Origin: an uncultured Lachnospiraceae bacterium
GTDB taxonomy: Bacteria; Bacillota; Clostridia; Lachnospirales; Lachnospiraceae
Assembly: GCA_910587095.1 (NCBI GenBank)
Contig: CAJUMJ010000029.1
Span: 1 to 64,000 of the forward strand
Reading direction: 5' to 3'
Length of the DNA: 64,000 nucleotides
The position numbers and the translations under genes are program-made. A model generated the notes under the pieces. That model saw nothing but the letters and a program-made list of their open reading frames with translations, searched no databases and was not told the DNA's origin. Position 1 is the first letter of the stretch; each line of letters opens with the position of its first letter. This document shows positions 1 through 8,407 of this stretch, piece by piece.

Positions 1-183
1 ATGATTTAATTATATCTCTTCTTGACAAATCGTGCTCTAAAAAATATTCTAAAGAATATTCATAATCAGTATACTGTTCTTTGATATATCTACAAAGGAA
101 ACATAAATAGCTGAATATGTTGCAAAATTGTCTTTTATTTCATTTGAAAAATCCATAACCATTTCTTCTAGTAAATTTGTCAT
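1..183 (-). pseudogene. Frame-broken small ORF at the window edge
   Basis: A minus-strand ATG at 183 follows a good ribosome binding site (GGAGGCG, 7 bases upstream) and opens a 44-codon frame that stops at 49-51. In the next frame the downstream part reads without a stop to the window edge and looks much more like protein (RYIKEQYTDYEYSLEYFLEH and on). The simplest reading is one small gene broken by a one-base frameshift near 90-100, continuing out of the window. I do not recognise the family. A sequencing error is possible. The AT-rich composition matches the mobile region to its right. Confidence 0.35.
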
Positions 184-384
184 AAACGCCTCCATATACA
201 ATGAATTTCTAATTTCATACAATTATTTAATTTATATTAAACATTTTCAATATTTTTTCAAAAAAACTTGCCATTTTTTACCTCCTGTGCGTAGTAAGTA
301 GTAGAGGGGGTGTTTACGCTATTCCCGTATAGTGTACTTGCCGCTCCTCATAAAATTTAGGGAAACCGTCAAAGGAGAAAATTT

Positions 385-582
385 ATGCCAAGAACTAATA
401 ACTCTCCTACACCCGATATCCAAATACGAATGGAAAACCTTTCCATGGAAGAAAGTCTTTCTATAGATAAAATGAGGCTGACCGTTACCAACATCTACCC
501 CGCCTTTCAAAAAAAATCAGAGCAGGAAACCCGACAGGAAATCGGGGCACGGCTCTATCAGATTTTTAAAAAATATGCGTAA
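385..582 (+). CDS. Small protein encoded just upstream of the serine recombinase
   Basis: A 65-residue acidic-to-basic small protein with a clear Shine-Dalgarno (AGGAGAA) before the ATG. It ends 77 bases before the recombinase and reads in the same direction, so the two are probably co-transcribed. The C-terminal half (residues 30-65) ends in a helical, Tyr/Phe/Lys-rich tail. Short proteins of this look are commonly found next to recombinases of Clostridia integrative elements (TnpW-like small ORFs), but I cannot confirm the family. Function unknown. Confidence 0.6.
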   Translation: MPRTNNSPTPDIQIRMENLSMEESLSIDKMRLTVTNIYPAFQKKSEQETRQEIGARLYQIFKKYA

Positions 583-590
583 GTCCCTTG

Positions 591-623
591 CAAAACAATC
601 ATGGAAACGATATGATCGTTTTG
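591..623. repeat. Inverted repeat ahead of the recombinase gene
   Basis: CAAAACAATCAT (591-602) and ATGATCGTTTTG (612-623) pair with one mismatch around a 9-base loop. It lies between the small ORF and the recombinase start. It could be a weak hairpin in the leader or a protein-binding palindrome. No T-run follows, so it is not a convincing terminator. Confidence 0.4.
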
Positions 624-658
624 TGGATATGCGTCTTACGTTTTAGGAGGTAGATAAA

Positions 659-2167
659 ATGTACGACGCATTATATGCAAGACAGTCAATCGAAAAAAAG
701 GACAGCATATCCGTGGAAAGCCAGCTTGAGTATTGCAGATACGAAACCCACGGGGAAGCCTGCATTGAATATACGGACAAAGGTTTTTCGGGCAAGGACA
801 CCAACCGTCCCGGCTTTGAAAATATGATGAATGATATTCGTGCAGGAAAAATCAAACGGGTTATTGTCTACAAACTCGACCGTATCAGCCGTTCCATTTT
901 AGATTTTGCAAACATGATGGAGATTTTTCAGAAATACCATGTGGAGTTTGTTTCTTCCACGGAAAAATTTGACACGTCCACACCGATCGGCAGGGCGATG
1001 TTAAATATCTGTATCGTGTTCGCCCAACTGGAACGGGAAACGATACAGAAACGTGTAACGGACGCTTATTATGCACGGTGCAAGCGCGGCTTCTACATGG
1101 GCGGACGTATTCCCTACGGCTACCGTCTGACAAACACGGTCATTGACAATATCCGCACTTCCATGTACGAGGAAGTCCCGGAGGAAAGCGAGCAACTAAA
1201 GCTGATTTACTCCATGTATGCGGACACGGACAATTCACTTGGGGATATTGTACGGTACTTGAACGAACACCAGATTAAAAATCTGCGCGGCGCGAACTGG
1301 AATACCGCCCGTATCAGTGAAATGCTCCGCAATCCCGTGTATGTGGAAGCGGATATTGACGTGTACCAGTTTTTCCAAAGTCAAGGCGCGAACATTTATA
1401 ACCCGGCAAGTGATTTTACGGGCTATAATGCCTGCTATCTCTATAAGGGTACGGTTTCCACTTCAAGAAAGCAAAGTGACCTGTCCGACAAAGAGATTGT
1501 GCTTGCGCCGCATAAGGGTTTTATCCCCTCTAAGACATGGTTAGCCTGCCGCATACGGTGTTTAAATAACCGACAGTCTACAAAAACCTGTAAACCCAAA
1601 AACTCATGGCTTGTAGGCAAGGTAAAATGCGGCAACTGCGGTTATGCGCTGACAATCCGCAAGGCAAAAACAAAGTGGGGACGTTACTTTGTTTGCAGCC
1701 AGTCGGGAAGCCGTGGGAGCAACTGCACCGGGGCGGGCTGTACGGTTTATGCAGACGTTTTAGAGGAATATATGCTTGACGCAATCAAGGAAAGACTGTC
1801 GGAATTTCAGAAACTTTCCTGTCTATCTGAAACAGGAGAAGAACAAACAAATATCACGAAAAAAATCCGTCTGACACAGATTGAGGAAGAAATCGAAGAA
1901 CTTCTCTCCAAAGTGTCCGGGGCAAGCGGCGTTCTGATGAAGTACATAGACGAAAAAGTATCAAAACTGGACGCAGAGCGGAAAACCTTGCAGGAAGAAA
2001 TCGTTACGGCAAATGTCACAGACACAGAAGGCAGATTGAAACAGATAACCAACCATGTAAAAGCATGGGAAACGCTCTCTTTCGAGGACAGACAGGCGGT
2101 AGTCGATACGCTTATCAAAGTTATTCGCATTGCAGACGGTAACATCGAAATCACTTGGAACATTTAA
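659..2167 (+). CDS. Large serine recombinase (site-specific integrase/resolvase family)
   Basis: A 502-residue large serine recombinase that would cut and rejoin DNA through a serine-DNA link to integrate or excise a mobile element. The catalytic resolvase domain covers about residues 1-150, with the active-site motif YARQS (Ser10, Arg8), the KLDRISRS arginine motif and the long helix IGRAML...QLERETIQKRV. The Recombinase domain follows (about 165-270), then a zinc beta-ribbon with CGNCG near residue 324 and further paired cysteines, then a coiled coil (about 385-455). The start is set by AGGAGGT 7 bases upstream. It is full length and looks intact. Such genes usually sit at an element end; no further transposon genes are visible to the right, so the element probably extends off the left edge. 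Confidence 0.93.
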   Translation: MYDALYARQSIEKKDSISVESQLEYCRYETHGEACIEYTDKGFSGKDTNRPGFENMMNDIRAGKIKRVIVYKLDRISRSILDFANMMEIFQKYHVEFVSSTEKFDTSTPIGRAMLNICIVFAQLERETIQKRVTDAYYARCKRGFYMGGRIPYGYRLTNTVIDNIRTSMYEEVPEESEQLKLIYSMYADTDNSLGDIVRYLNEHQIKNLRGANWNTARISEMLRNPVYVEADIDVYQFFQSQGANIYNPASDFTGYNACYLYKGTVSTSRKQSDLSDKEIVLAPHKGFIPSKTWLACRIRCLNNRQSTKTCKPKNSWLVGKVKCGNCGYALTIRKAKTKWGRYFVCSQSGSRGSNCTGAGCTVYADVLEEYMLDAIKERLSEFQKLSCLSETGEEQTNITKKIRLTQIEEEIEELLSKVSGASGVLMKYIDEKVSKLDAERKTLQEEIVTANVTDTEGRLKQITNHVKAWETLSFEDRQAVVDTLIKVIRIADGNIEITWNI

Positions 2168-2222
2168 CAAAAAACATGAAAGTCTAGCCACACAGTTTTG
2201 AGAACAATTTAATAAAAATCTG

Positions 2223-2252
2223 TTGATAAGCCAATACTAAATACCGTATAAT
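2223..2252 (+). promoter_or_regulatory. Promoter of the toxin-antitoxin pair
   Basis: TTGATA (2223-2228), 18-base spacer, TATAAT (2247-2252). A start site near 2259 makes the ATG at 2254 too early and supports the antitoxin start at 2299. Confidence 0.65.
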
Positions 2253-2298
2253 AATGAAAAAGAACATTCATAGAAAACAGCCGAAAGGAAGTGATACT

Positions 2299-2469
2299 AT
2301 GGCACCTGCAGCACAGGCAATCAGAAATCAGGAAATCCTAAAAACTGAATATTCCGAAAAAGCAGCCATAGGCGCATTATATGACGAACTCTCCAAAGGA
2401 ATAGAAAGTCTGAAAAAAGGCGATGTTTATACGATTGATGAAGCATGGGAGGAAATTGACAAAATATAA
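2299..2469 (+). CDS. Antitoxin of a RelE/ParE-type toxin-antitoxin pair
   Basis: A 56-residue protein directly before, and overlapping, a RelE/ParE-like toxin gene (stop and toxin ATG share a base in TAATG), the usual layout for a type II antitoxin that neutralises its toxin and represses the operon. The start is chosen at 2299 because AAGGAAG lies 7 bases upstream and the promoter -10 box is at 2247-2252; an upstream ATG at 2254 would add 15 basic residues but falls at the transcription start. The C-terminal segment GDVYTIDEAWEEIDKI is acidic and likely wraps the toxin. The same segment recurs in the decayed copy near 10.8 kb. Confidence 0.75.
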   Translation: MAPAAQAIRNQEILKTEYSEKAAIGALYDELSKGIESLKKGDVYTIDEAWEEIDKI

Positions 2470-2810
2470 TGCCGGATAAACCTAAAAAATACAAAATTGT
2501 GATTTCCAAAGATGCTCTCTTGGATATTAAATCAACAAAAAAGTATATTCTTGACACCTTCAAATATCGGGAATATGCGGAAAACTTTTCAAAGAAGATA
2601 AAGAAGGCAATCAAAGAGCTGGATTCCTTCCCCAAAGGCTATGAAGCTACGGGATATGTGATTGAAGGATTTAGCGTCTATTTCAAGCCTTACAGTACAT
2701 ATTTAATTTTCTTTGTTGTGAAGGATTCCACCATTATGGTAATCCGGGTCTTGAAAGACCGCATGTATTGGCAGTCCATTATCAAAAAGATGCAGAAAAT
2801 CAACAGATAA
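2469..2810 (+). CDS. RelE/ParE-superfamily toxin
   Basis: A 113-residue basic protein with the RelE/ParE pattern: an N-terminal strand (YKIVISKDALLDIK), two helices (about 20-58), then strands ending in YLIFFVVKDSTIMVIRVLKDR, where the family carries its late beta-strands and Arg/His-rich end. Depending on subtype, such toxins cut mRNA on the ribosome or poison gyrase; the sequence does not decide which. It overlaps the antitoxin by one base. A broken copy lacking about 200 internal bases lies near 10.9 kb. Confidence 0.8.
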   Translation: MPDKPKKYKIVISKDALLDIKSTKKYILDTFKYREYAENFSKKIKKAIKELDSFPKGYEATGYVIEGFSVYFKPYSTYLIFFVVKDSTIMVIRVLKDRMYWQSIIKKMQKINR

Positions 2811-2929
2811 ATTTACTTCAATCCTCCCGTTTCGGGGAAGCCCTCCGCATCGTACAGGATCGCCTTGACTCCAAGAACTTCTACGCATTCAATCCGGGAT
2901 TTGACTGTTGTGAGGGAAATGTGAAATAA
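2810..2929 (+). pseudogene. Orphan C-terminal coding tail downstream of the toxin (copy 1)
   Basis: In the frame different from the toxin a 39-codon tail runs to TAA at 2927-2929 (starts NLLQSSRFGEAL, ends GFDCCEGNVK). Compared with the second copy at 11007-11126, almost all differences fall at third codon positions of this frame, and only three or four amino acids change, so it was under protein selection. There is no start codon or ribosome binding site of its own. I read it as the end of a gene whose front has been lost. The family is not recognised. Confidence 0.55.
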
Positions 2930-2958
2930 ACACTGATATCAGAGATGAAAATCAAAAA

Positions 2959-3000
2959 AGAGTGGTTCCATGCTGCGATGATGTGGCATGGGATCACTCT
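2959..3000 (+). terminator. Stem-loop after the toxin region (copy 1)
   Basis: A 14-pair stem, 2959-2972 with 2987-3000, including two G-T wobbles, around a 14-base loop. Only a weak T-run follows (CCTTTTAAA). The homologous hairpin at 11156-11197 keeps the stem through paired changes and has a strong T-run, which supports a terminator origin. Confidence 0.5.
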
Positions 3001-3045
3001 GTAATTCCTTTTAAATACTAATAACAAAGATATGTACATCGTAAG

Positions 3046-3322
3046 TTATAACTGTTTTTTATTAAAGAGTTTCATCGCAATCAGCAACCCTAAAATTGAC
3101 ATGGCAACGGAAAGTAAGGCAGGTATCATAAAATCCGACGCCGGATATATTTTTGTAAAACTGCTTCCATGCGTCCAAAGCAACTGGTTCAGAAGTCATT
3201 TCCATATCTGCTGCTAAAGCTGATAAAATTTCCGACGTAAACTTTACGAGAAATGCGCTCATAATACCGAAGATCAGAAAAACCATTCTCACATTGTTCC
3301 CATTCCCTTTCCAACAGATCAT
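3046..3322 (-). pseudogene. Remnant of an ABC-2 type transporter permease
   Basis: On the minus strand a hydrophobic segment (MVFLIFGIMSAFLVKFTSEIL) is followed by an extracytoplasmic-looking stretch (ALDAWKQFYKNISGVGF). After a frameshift near 3130-3140 a second membrane segment reads to a stop at 3046-3048 (IPALLSVAMSILGLLIAMKLF). Both parts resemble the region after the first membrane helix of ABC-2 family permeases of Clostridia. The gene lacks a plausible start, most of the permease core and any ATPase partner. Family assignment is from pattern memory. Confidence 0.45.
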
Positions 3323-3430
3323 ACCTCATATTTATCCTGACTATTAGAATGTATGAACGCATTTTAAAAATAATCCGATAAACCTTGCCCGAAAAGAAAT
3401 TTCACATTCGTCCCCCATATCATTCCCATA

Positions 3431-3463
3431 CAAAAAGGCTTCCCTGCCCGGAAAGCCTTTTTG
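3431..3463 (-). terminator. Rho-independent terminator of the GH127 operon
   Basis: CAAAAAGGCTT (3431-3441) pairs perfectly with 3453-3463 around an 11-base loop, with a run of T on the minus strand. It lies 26 bases beyond the GH127 stop codon. It would also work from the other side. Confidence 0.85.
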
Positions 3464-3488
3464 TTTAATCACACTCTGTAAAATTTTC

Positions 3489-5432
3489 TCACTCCTGCTC
3501 CCGCAGCCAGACGATCATCTCGCCTTTTCCTCTGTTATTCCATTCACAATAGGGAACCGCCGTTAACGTATCTTCCTCGTAAGCCGGTTTTTCCGTCCCA
3601 TAGAGATTTGTCCCCGCATTGGAGTAATCTATCCGTTTCCCCCGGAAAGAAGCGCACAGTGTTCCGCCAAGCAGATCCTCCCGATAAACCTCCGCAATCT
3701 CCGTCTCCGGGGAAACCAGCACGGATTTCAGGTAATTCCCGTTATCCGCCTCCTCCAGGCAATATACCCTCGGCCCTCTTACCAGCGCAATTTTGCCGAT
3801 ATTCTCATATACTCTCGGATTGCAGTGGATAAACCGAAACGCCACATCCAGAGAAAGCTCTACTATATCTCCGGGCTGCCAGCTTCTCTCCAGATAAATA
3901 TACCCTCTTTCTTCTTCGTAGGAAACCTCTTCTCCGTTGATCTTCACAATACAAAAACCGCAGTAATGCGGTCTTCGGATCGCAAGTACAAACTCTCCCG
4001 CCTCTTTTCCTGTAATCTCATATCGTATCTCCCCATTGTCGGGATAATCCGCCGACAGTTTGACCGAGATCTCCCCGCACTCTAACGGAGCCGAAATTTC
4101 ACTGCTGATAAACAAATTAGAATACAGCGTATTCTCTCCCACCGCATACATATAATTTCCCATGGAAGCCAGCGTTCTTGTAATATTCGGCGGGCAGCAG
4201 GCCACTCCGAACCATTTCTGGCGCGTTGTCTTTACATGACGCATCGTCGGATTCTTTTCGGCCACCTCGGGAATCACCTCCAGCGGATTTACATAGAAAA
4301 AGTGCTTGCCGTCCATCGCAATCCCCGAGAGCAGCGTATTATACAGCGCCAGCTCCACGGTATCCATATATTTCCCGTCCCGGGTAATCTGAAACATCCG
4401 GTTTGAGAACATAGCAAGACCTATGGTCGCGCAGGACTCCGAATAGTTTGTATTATTCGGCAGATCGTAGTCACAGGTAAACCGCTCGCCAAACGATGCC
4501 GAACCTATGCTTCCCGTAATATACATTCTTTTCTGCGTAATATTCTCCCAAAGTTTATCGCATTGCTCCAAAAGCTTTTCGTCCTGATATTCGCTGGCCA
4601 AATCCGCCATCGCGCAGTACAGATAAACCGCCCGAACCGCATGGCCCTCCGCCTTTGTCTGCTCGCGCAAAGGCATGTGCACCTGCAAATAGTCATTTTC
4701 GAAGTCCGCGAACTCGGGAAACATATAGTTTCCTTCTTTTCTACAGTTTTCCGTATCAAAATAGCATGGTTTTTCTCCCCGGGTTCTCACAAAATAATCG
4801 GAAAGCTCCAGATATCTCTTCTCCCCCGTCACATGATACAGCCTCACCAACGCGAGCTCCACCTCGGGATGTCCGGGATAGCCGTGATTTTTTCCCTCTT
4901 CCGCCCCGAACACGGTGCACATGTAGTCCGCAAAGCGACGCACGACTTTCAGTATTTTTTCTTTCCCGGTCGCTTCATAATAAGCCACTCCCGCCTCTAT
5001 CATATGGCCAGCCGTATATAATTCGTGCCCCTCCAGCAGATTTGTCCATCGCTCCTTTCCCGTGATCGTAAAGTATGTATTCAGATAACCGTCCTCGCAC
5101 TGCGCTCCCTCGATCAGGTCTATCGCCTGGTCAGCAAGCTCCTCCAGATGGCCGTTTTTCTTTTTGGCCAGCGAATACGCCACCGCTTCCAGCCACTTTG
5201 CCACATCCGTATCCTGAAATACCATTCCCCTGTGAGGTTCCCCGTTTTTCTCGATCAATGTCCTGAAATTCCGAATACAATAACTCTTTTCCGCTCCTTC
5301 CACCTGGTCGTTGATCAGCTCCCATTGAAATGGCAGAATCACATCTTCCACCAGATCAATATATTTATTCCAAAACAAATCATGGATATCAATTTTGTTC
5401 AGCGCTACACTTTTTAACCGTTGCCGTTCCAT
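3489..5432 (-). CDS. GH127 family beta-L-arabinofuranosidase (DUF1680)
   Basis: A 647-residue intracellular glycosidase of family GH127, which removes beta-L-arabinofuranose from arabino-oligosaccharides or glycoprotein sugars. Numbering from the ATG at 5432: the catalytic signature ACCPPN has Cys412 (expected nucleophile) and Cys413; with Glu332 and Cys334 (YSESC) these match the zinc-binding set of the characterised Bifidobacterium enzyme HypBA1, and Glu316 (FGERF) matches its acid/base. An N-terminal (alpha/alpha)6 barrel covers most of the chain and beta-sandwich domains follow. An in-frame ATG at 5489 is rejected because it overlaps lacI; the ATG at 5432 has AGAAAGGAAAG in front and lies 14 bases after the lacI stop. 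No signal peptide is seen. It is the last gene of the transport operon, so it acts on imported sugar. Confidence 0.92.
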   Translation of the reverse strand: MERQRLKSVALNKIDIHDLFWNKYIDLVEDVILPFQWELINDQVEGAEKSYCIRNFRTLIEKNGEPHRGMVFQDTDVAKWLEAVAYSLAKKKNGHLEELADQAIDLIEGAQCEDGYLNTYFTITGKERWTNLLEGHELYTAGHMIEAGVAYYEATGKEKILKVVRRFADYMCTVFGAEEGKNHGYPGHPEVELALVRLYHVTGEKRYLELSDYFVRTRGEKPCYFDTENCRKEGNYMFPEFADFENDYLQVHMPLREQTKAEGHAVRAVYLYCAMADLASEYQDEKLLEQCDKLWENITQKRMYITGSIGSASFGERFTCDYDLPNNTNYSESCATIGLAMFSNRMFQITRDGKYMDTVELALYNTLLSGIAMDGKHFFYVNPLEVIPEVAEKNPTMRHVKTTRQKWFGVACCPPNITRTLASMGNYMYAVGENTLYSNLFISSEISAPLECGEISVKLSADYPDNGEIRYEITGKEAGEFVLAIRRPHYCGFCIVKINGEEVSYEEERGYIYLERSWQPGDIVELSLDVAFRFIHCNPRVYENIGKIALVRGPRVYCLEEADNGNYLKSVLVSPETEIAEVYREDLLGGTLCASFRGKRIDYSNAGTNLYGTEKPAYEEDTLTAVPYCEWNNRGKGEMIVWLREQE

Positions 5433-5446
5433 TCCAACTTTCCTTT

Positions 5447-6478
5447 CTACTCCAGTACTTTTATCGATGTTCCCTCCACCATTTTGCATGGAAGGGTAAT
5501 ATTCACATCTCCGTTATAACCATCTTCCACTTTATTCAATAGAAGCTCTATCGCCTTATATCCCATACTCTGCAAGGGACGATCCATCGTCGTGATTTTG
5601 GGCACGCCGTAATGCACGATATCCGAATTGTCGAATCCCGACACGGATATATCTTCCGGAATCCTGAGCCCGATCTCAAGCGCGGCGTCCCTCGCCGCCA
5701 CCGCCATCTCGTCATTCATGGCAATGAACGCCTTCGGACAGTCAGAGCGCTTTAGCATTTCCCTCACCTGCACTCTGGTTTCCTCGTACAGCCAGTTGCC
5801 GGTGATCACATTTCTTTCCTCGAGCACGATATTTTCCTCTTTCAGCGCATGCTCAATCCCCCTCATACGCATGTGGGACGGCTCGGACTGTTCTGACCCT
5901 TTGATCACCGCAAAATATCTGTGCCCCTTCTCCAGAAAATGTTTTGTAATCTGATATGCCGCTTTCTCATTGCTGTAACAGACGGAAGACCCCTCCCCCA
6001 CCGTATAGCAATAACAATAGACCACCGGTTTATCGATATCATGCAGCACGTCCTTGATCATCCGGTCGTGCATCCCCACATAAATAATGCCGTCCACCCT
6101 CATGCGCAGCAAAATATCGACAGCTTTGTCAATATCATCCTGAAACTTGGAAATATCCTCAAACTGCGTCTCAATTTTGCTAAGCAGGCGCAGATTGCTC
6201 AGGATAATATGATAGCCCTTCTCCTCCGCCAACGCGTTAATCCCGTCAATTACATACGCCGCATGCCATACCGTCACGTCCTCCACGACAACGCCGATCA
6301 GAGATGTCCGGTTTTTCCGAAGGCTCTGTGCCAGGATATTAGAACGATATCCGGTTTCCTTTACAATTTTTTCAACTCTCCGCCTGGTCTCGTCGCTAAC
6401 CCTAGCGCTCCCGTTCAACACGTAAGAAACAGTTGCGGTTGATACGCCTGCCCGTGCTGCAATCTCTTTTAATGTCAT
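5447..6478 (-). CDS. LacI-family transcriptional regulator of the arabinoside operon
   Basis: A 343-residue LacI/GalR repressor: N-terminal helix-turn-helix (TLKEIAARAGVSTATVSYVLNGS), hinge helix near residue 50-58 (NILAQSLRK), then a periplasmic-binding-protein-like sensor domain to the end. The start is set at 6478, where GGGGTG sits 8 bases upstream; the longer form from 6523 adds 15 residues ahead of the domain. It lies between the permeases and the GH127 gene, inside the operon it probably controls; the palindromes at 9766-9848 are its likely operators. The inducer is unknown, probably an arabinoside. Confidence 0.92.
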   Translation of the reverse strand: MTLKEIAARAGVSTATVSYVLNGSARVSDETRRRVEKIVKETGYRSNILAQSLRKNRTSLIGVVVEDVTVWHAAYVIDGINALAEEKGYHIILSNLRLLSKIETQFEDISKFQDDIDKAVDILLRMRVDGIIYVGMHDRMIKDVLHDIDKPVVYCYCYTVGEGSSVCYSNEKAAYQITKHFLEKGHRYFAVIKGSEQSEPSHMRMRGIEHALKEENIVLEERNVITGNWLYEETRVQVREMLKRSDCPKAFIAMNDEMAVAARDAALEIGLRIPEDISVSGFDNSDIVHYGVPKITTMDRPLQSMGYKAIELLLNKVEDGYNGDVNITLPCKMVEGTSIKVLE

Positions 6479-6551
6479 AATAAACACCCCATTCATTGTG
6501 ACATTTACAGCTTTTTTTGTCAACGATGGAAACCGTAACTGTGACAGAATA

Positions 6552-7403
6552 TCACCCTTTTAGGCCGGTCGTCTTAATTCCTCCGACCAGGAACTTGTTC
6601 CCGAAAAAGTACAGGAACATCGGCGGAAGAATCATCAGCGTTGCCGCCGCCATGATAGACGGCCAGTTGATAACAAACGAATTGCCGGATGTATACATAT
6701 AGCTTGTCATCAGCGCGATCGTCAGCGTCCGCCACTTGTCACTGTTGATATAAAAAACAGGCTGTGTCAGCTCGTTCCACCAGAACACGCAGGACAAAAC
6801 CGCTATGGTTGCGTAAGTCGGTTTTGACAGCGGCACGAGCACCTTGAAAAAAATCTGCAACCGGCTGCATCCGTCGATCATCGCCGATTCATCCAGCTCT
6901 CTCGGAATAGACCGGAAATACTGCCGGAACAAAAATACGTTGTACGGATACGCGAAAAACGACGGGACAATCATCGGCAGCAGAGAATCCAACCATCCAA
7001 TCTTGCCGAACATAATATACTGCGGAATGATCAACGCAATATTCGGAATCATCATTGTCGCAATAATCACCGTAAAGATCAGATTTTTCCCCTTAAATTC
7101 CATACGAGCCAGCGGATATGCCACCAGCGAGGACGACAGCAGTGTGCCAACCGTAGTTCCCAGCATCAGAAGCAATGTATTTTTTATATACAGCAGGATG
7201 TTGGAACTTCGGAAAATGTATGTAAAGTTCTCCGTCGTAAAATTCAGAGGAAAAATGCTGGAAGATGAGGTGAACTCCGCCAGTGTCTTAAAACCGCCTG
7301 TCGAAATCCAAATGATCGGGAGAAACATGATCATTGCCACAATTATTTTAATCACATAAAGCCAGAACTGCTTTATTCTTCGTTTTATTTTTGCCGATTT
7401 CAT
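6552..7403 (-). CDS. Sugar ABC transporter permease, MalG/CUT1 type
   Basis: A 283-residue inner-membrane permease with six predicted helices, starting with a basic N-terminus and helix WLYVIKIIVAMIMFLPIIWI. The EAA loop is visible (ELDESAMIDGCSRLQIFFKVLVPLSKP), the site that contacts the ATPase. It follows the MalF-type gene by 12 bases. As is common for CUT1 systems of Firmicutes, no ATPase gene is in the operon; a shared MsmX-type ATPase elsewhere is likely. Confidence 0.93.
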   Translation of the reverse strand: MKSAKIKRRIKQFWLYVIKIIVAMIMFLPIIWISTGGFKTLAEFTSSSSIFPLNFTTENFTYIFRSSNILLYIKNTLLLMLGTTVGTLLSSSLVAYPLARMEFKGKNLIFTVIIATMMIPNIALIIPQYIMFGKIGWLDSLLPMIVPSFFAYPYNVFLFRQYFRSIPRELDESAMIDGCSRLQIFFKVLVPLSKPTYATIAVLSCVFWWNELTQPVFYINSDKWRTLTIALMTSYMYTSGNSFVINWPSIMAAATLMILPPMFLYFFGNKFLVGGIKTTGLKG

Positions 7404-7415
7404 ATTTCACCCCCA

Positions 7416-8342
7416 TCAATTCTCATAATACACAAGTTTCTGTGACAGGCCGAATAACACCGCCCCGAACACCGCCGCGATGATAAAAAGTACAACGGAC
7501 AGCGCGCAGGAATATCCCACCTTCATATTGCTGAAAGCCTCTTTATAGATCAGAAGGCTAAGTACCTGCGTCATTCCGTCCGGATTTCCGCTCTCACCTG
7601 TCAGCGGATACAACAGGGCGAAGGAACCGTTCAACGCGCTGACGCACCCGTTTACCGCATTGAACAGGACAAGAGGTGAGATTATCGGAATCGTCACATT
7701 AAAAAACTTCCTGGCAGCGCTGGCCCCGTCCAGATCGCACGCCTCGTACAGCTCCCTCGGAACGTCGCTCAGTCCGGAGCGGAATATCATCATCATCTGG
7801 CCGGTATTATAAGTAAACAAGGTGATAAAAAATACAACCATATATACGGTCGAGTGATCATAGAGCCAGTTGATCGCCACACTTTTGCCCGCAAACACGG
7901 ACAACAGCGCATTAAACAAACCCGCCTCTTTTCCGAAGATCGTGCGGAACGCGTAGGCGAGCGCCACCGACGGAATCACTGACGGAAGAAAATAGCAAAA
8001 CTGAAAAATGCCGTTGAGCCTCTGCCTCTGGTTCAGCAAAAGAGCCATAATAACCGCCCATATGGTAGTTACAACAACCATGATAACCGTGAAGAATAAC
8101 GTAACCCGGATAGAATTCCAAAATGCCTCGCTCTTAAACATATTGACATAATTCTTTAAACCTATAAACTCCGATACCCCGTTCAATTTGCGGTTTGTAA
8201 GACTGACTCGAAGCATAAAAAAGATCGGAAACAGTGTAAAACATACAAACCCGATAATCCAAGGTGAAATAAACGCATACGCTGTCAGGGTATCTTTTTT
8301 TCTTTTGATATGTGCCGCCCCATCCTTTTTTGTCTTTGCCAT
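7416..8342 (-). CDS. Sugar ABC transporter permease, MalF/CUT1 type
   Basis: A 308-residue partner permease with a basic Lys-rich N-terminus, six predicted helices and an EAA loop (RELYEACDLDGASAARKFFNVTIP). The start at 8342 is chosen because AAGGAGGAGG stands 9 bases upstream; the open frame to 8399 adds an unlikely leader. It lies between the binding protein and the MalG-type gene, so all three form one import complex for an oligosaccharide, probably arabinose-containing given the GH127 enzyme. Confidence 0.93.
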   Translation of the reverse strand: MAKTKKDGAAHIKRKKDTLTAYAFISPWIIGFVCFTLFPIFFMLRVSLTNRKLNGVSEFIGLKNYVNMFKSEAFWNSIRVTLFFTVIMVVVTTIWAVIMALLLNQRQRLNGIFQFCYFLPSVIPSVALAYAFRTIFGKEAGLFNALLSVFAGKSVAINWLYDHSTVYMVVFFITLFTYNTGQMMMIFRSGLSDVPRELYEACDLDGASAARKFFNVTIPIISPLVLFNAVNGCVSALNGSFALLYPLTGESGNPDGMTQVLSLLIYKEAFSNMKVGYSCALSVVLFIIAAVFGAVLFGLSQKLVYYEN

Positions 8343-8407
8343 GCTGATACCTCCTCCTTCAAAAAGGGCAAATCCCAAAACCGGAAATGCCCTTTCCAAG
8401 TAGCTCC

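Noticed and set aside
3032..3217. A 61-codon plus-strand frame near the toxin hairpin
   Set aside because: It is antisense to the permease remnant and does not resemble protein.
4563..5021. Plus-strand frames of 130-150 codons inside the GH127 gene
   Set aside because: They lie antisense to a gene with clear catalytic motifs, lack ribosome sites, and have the Arg/Pro/Ser-rich look of shadow frames.
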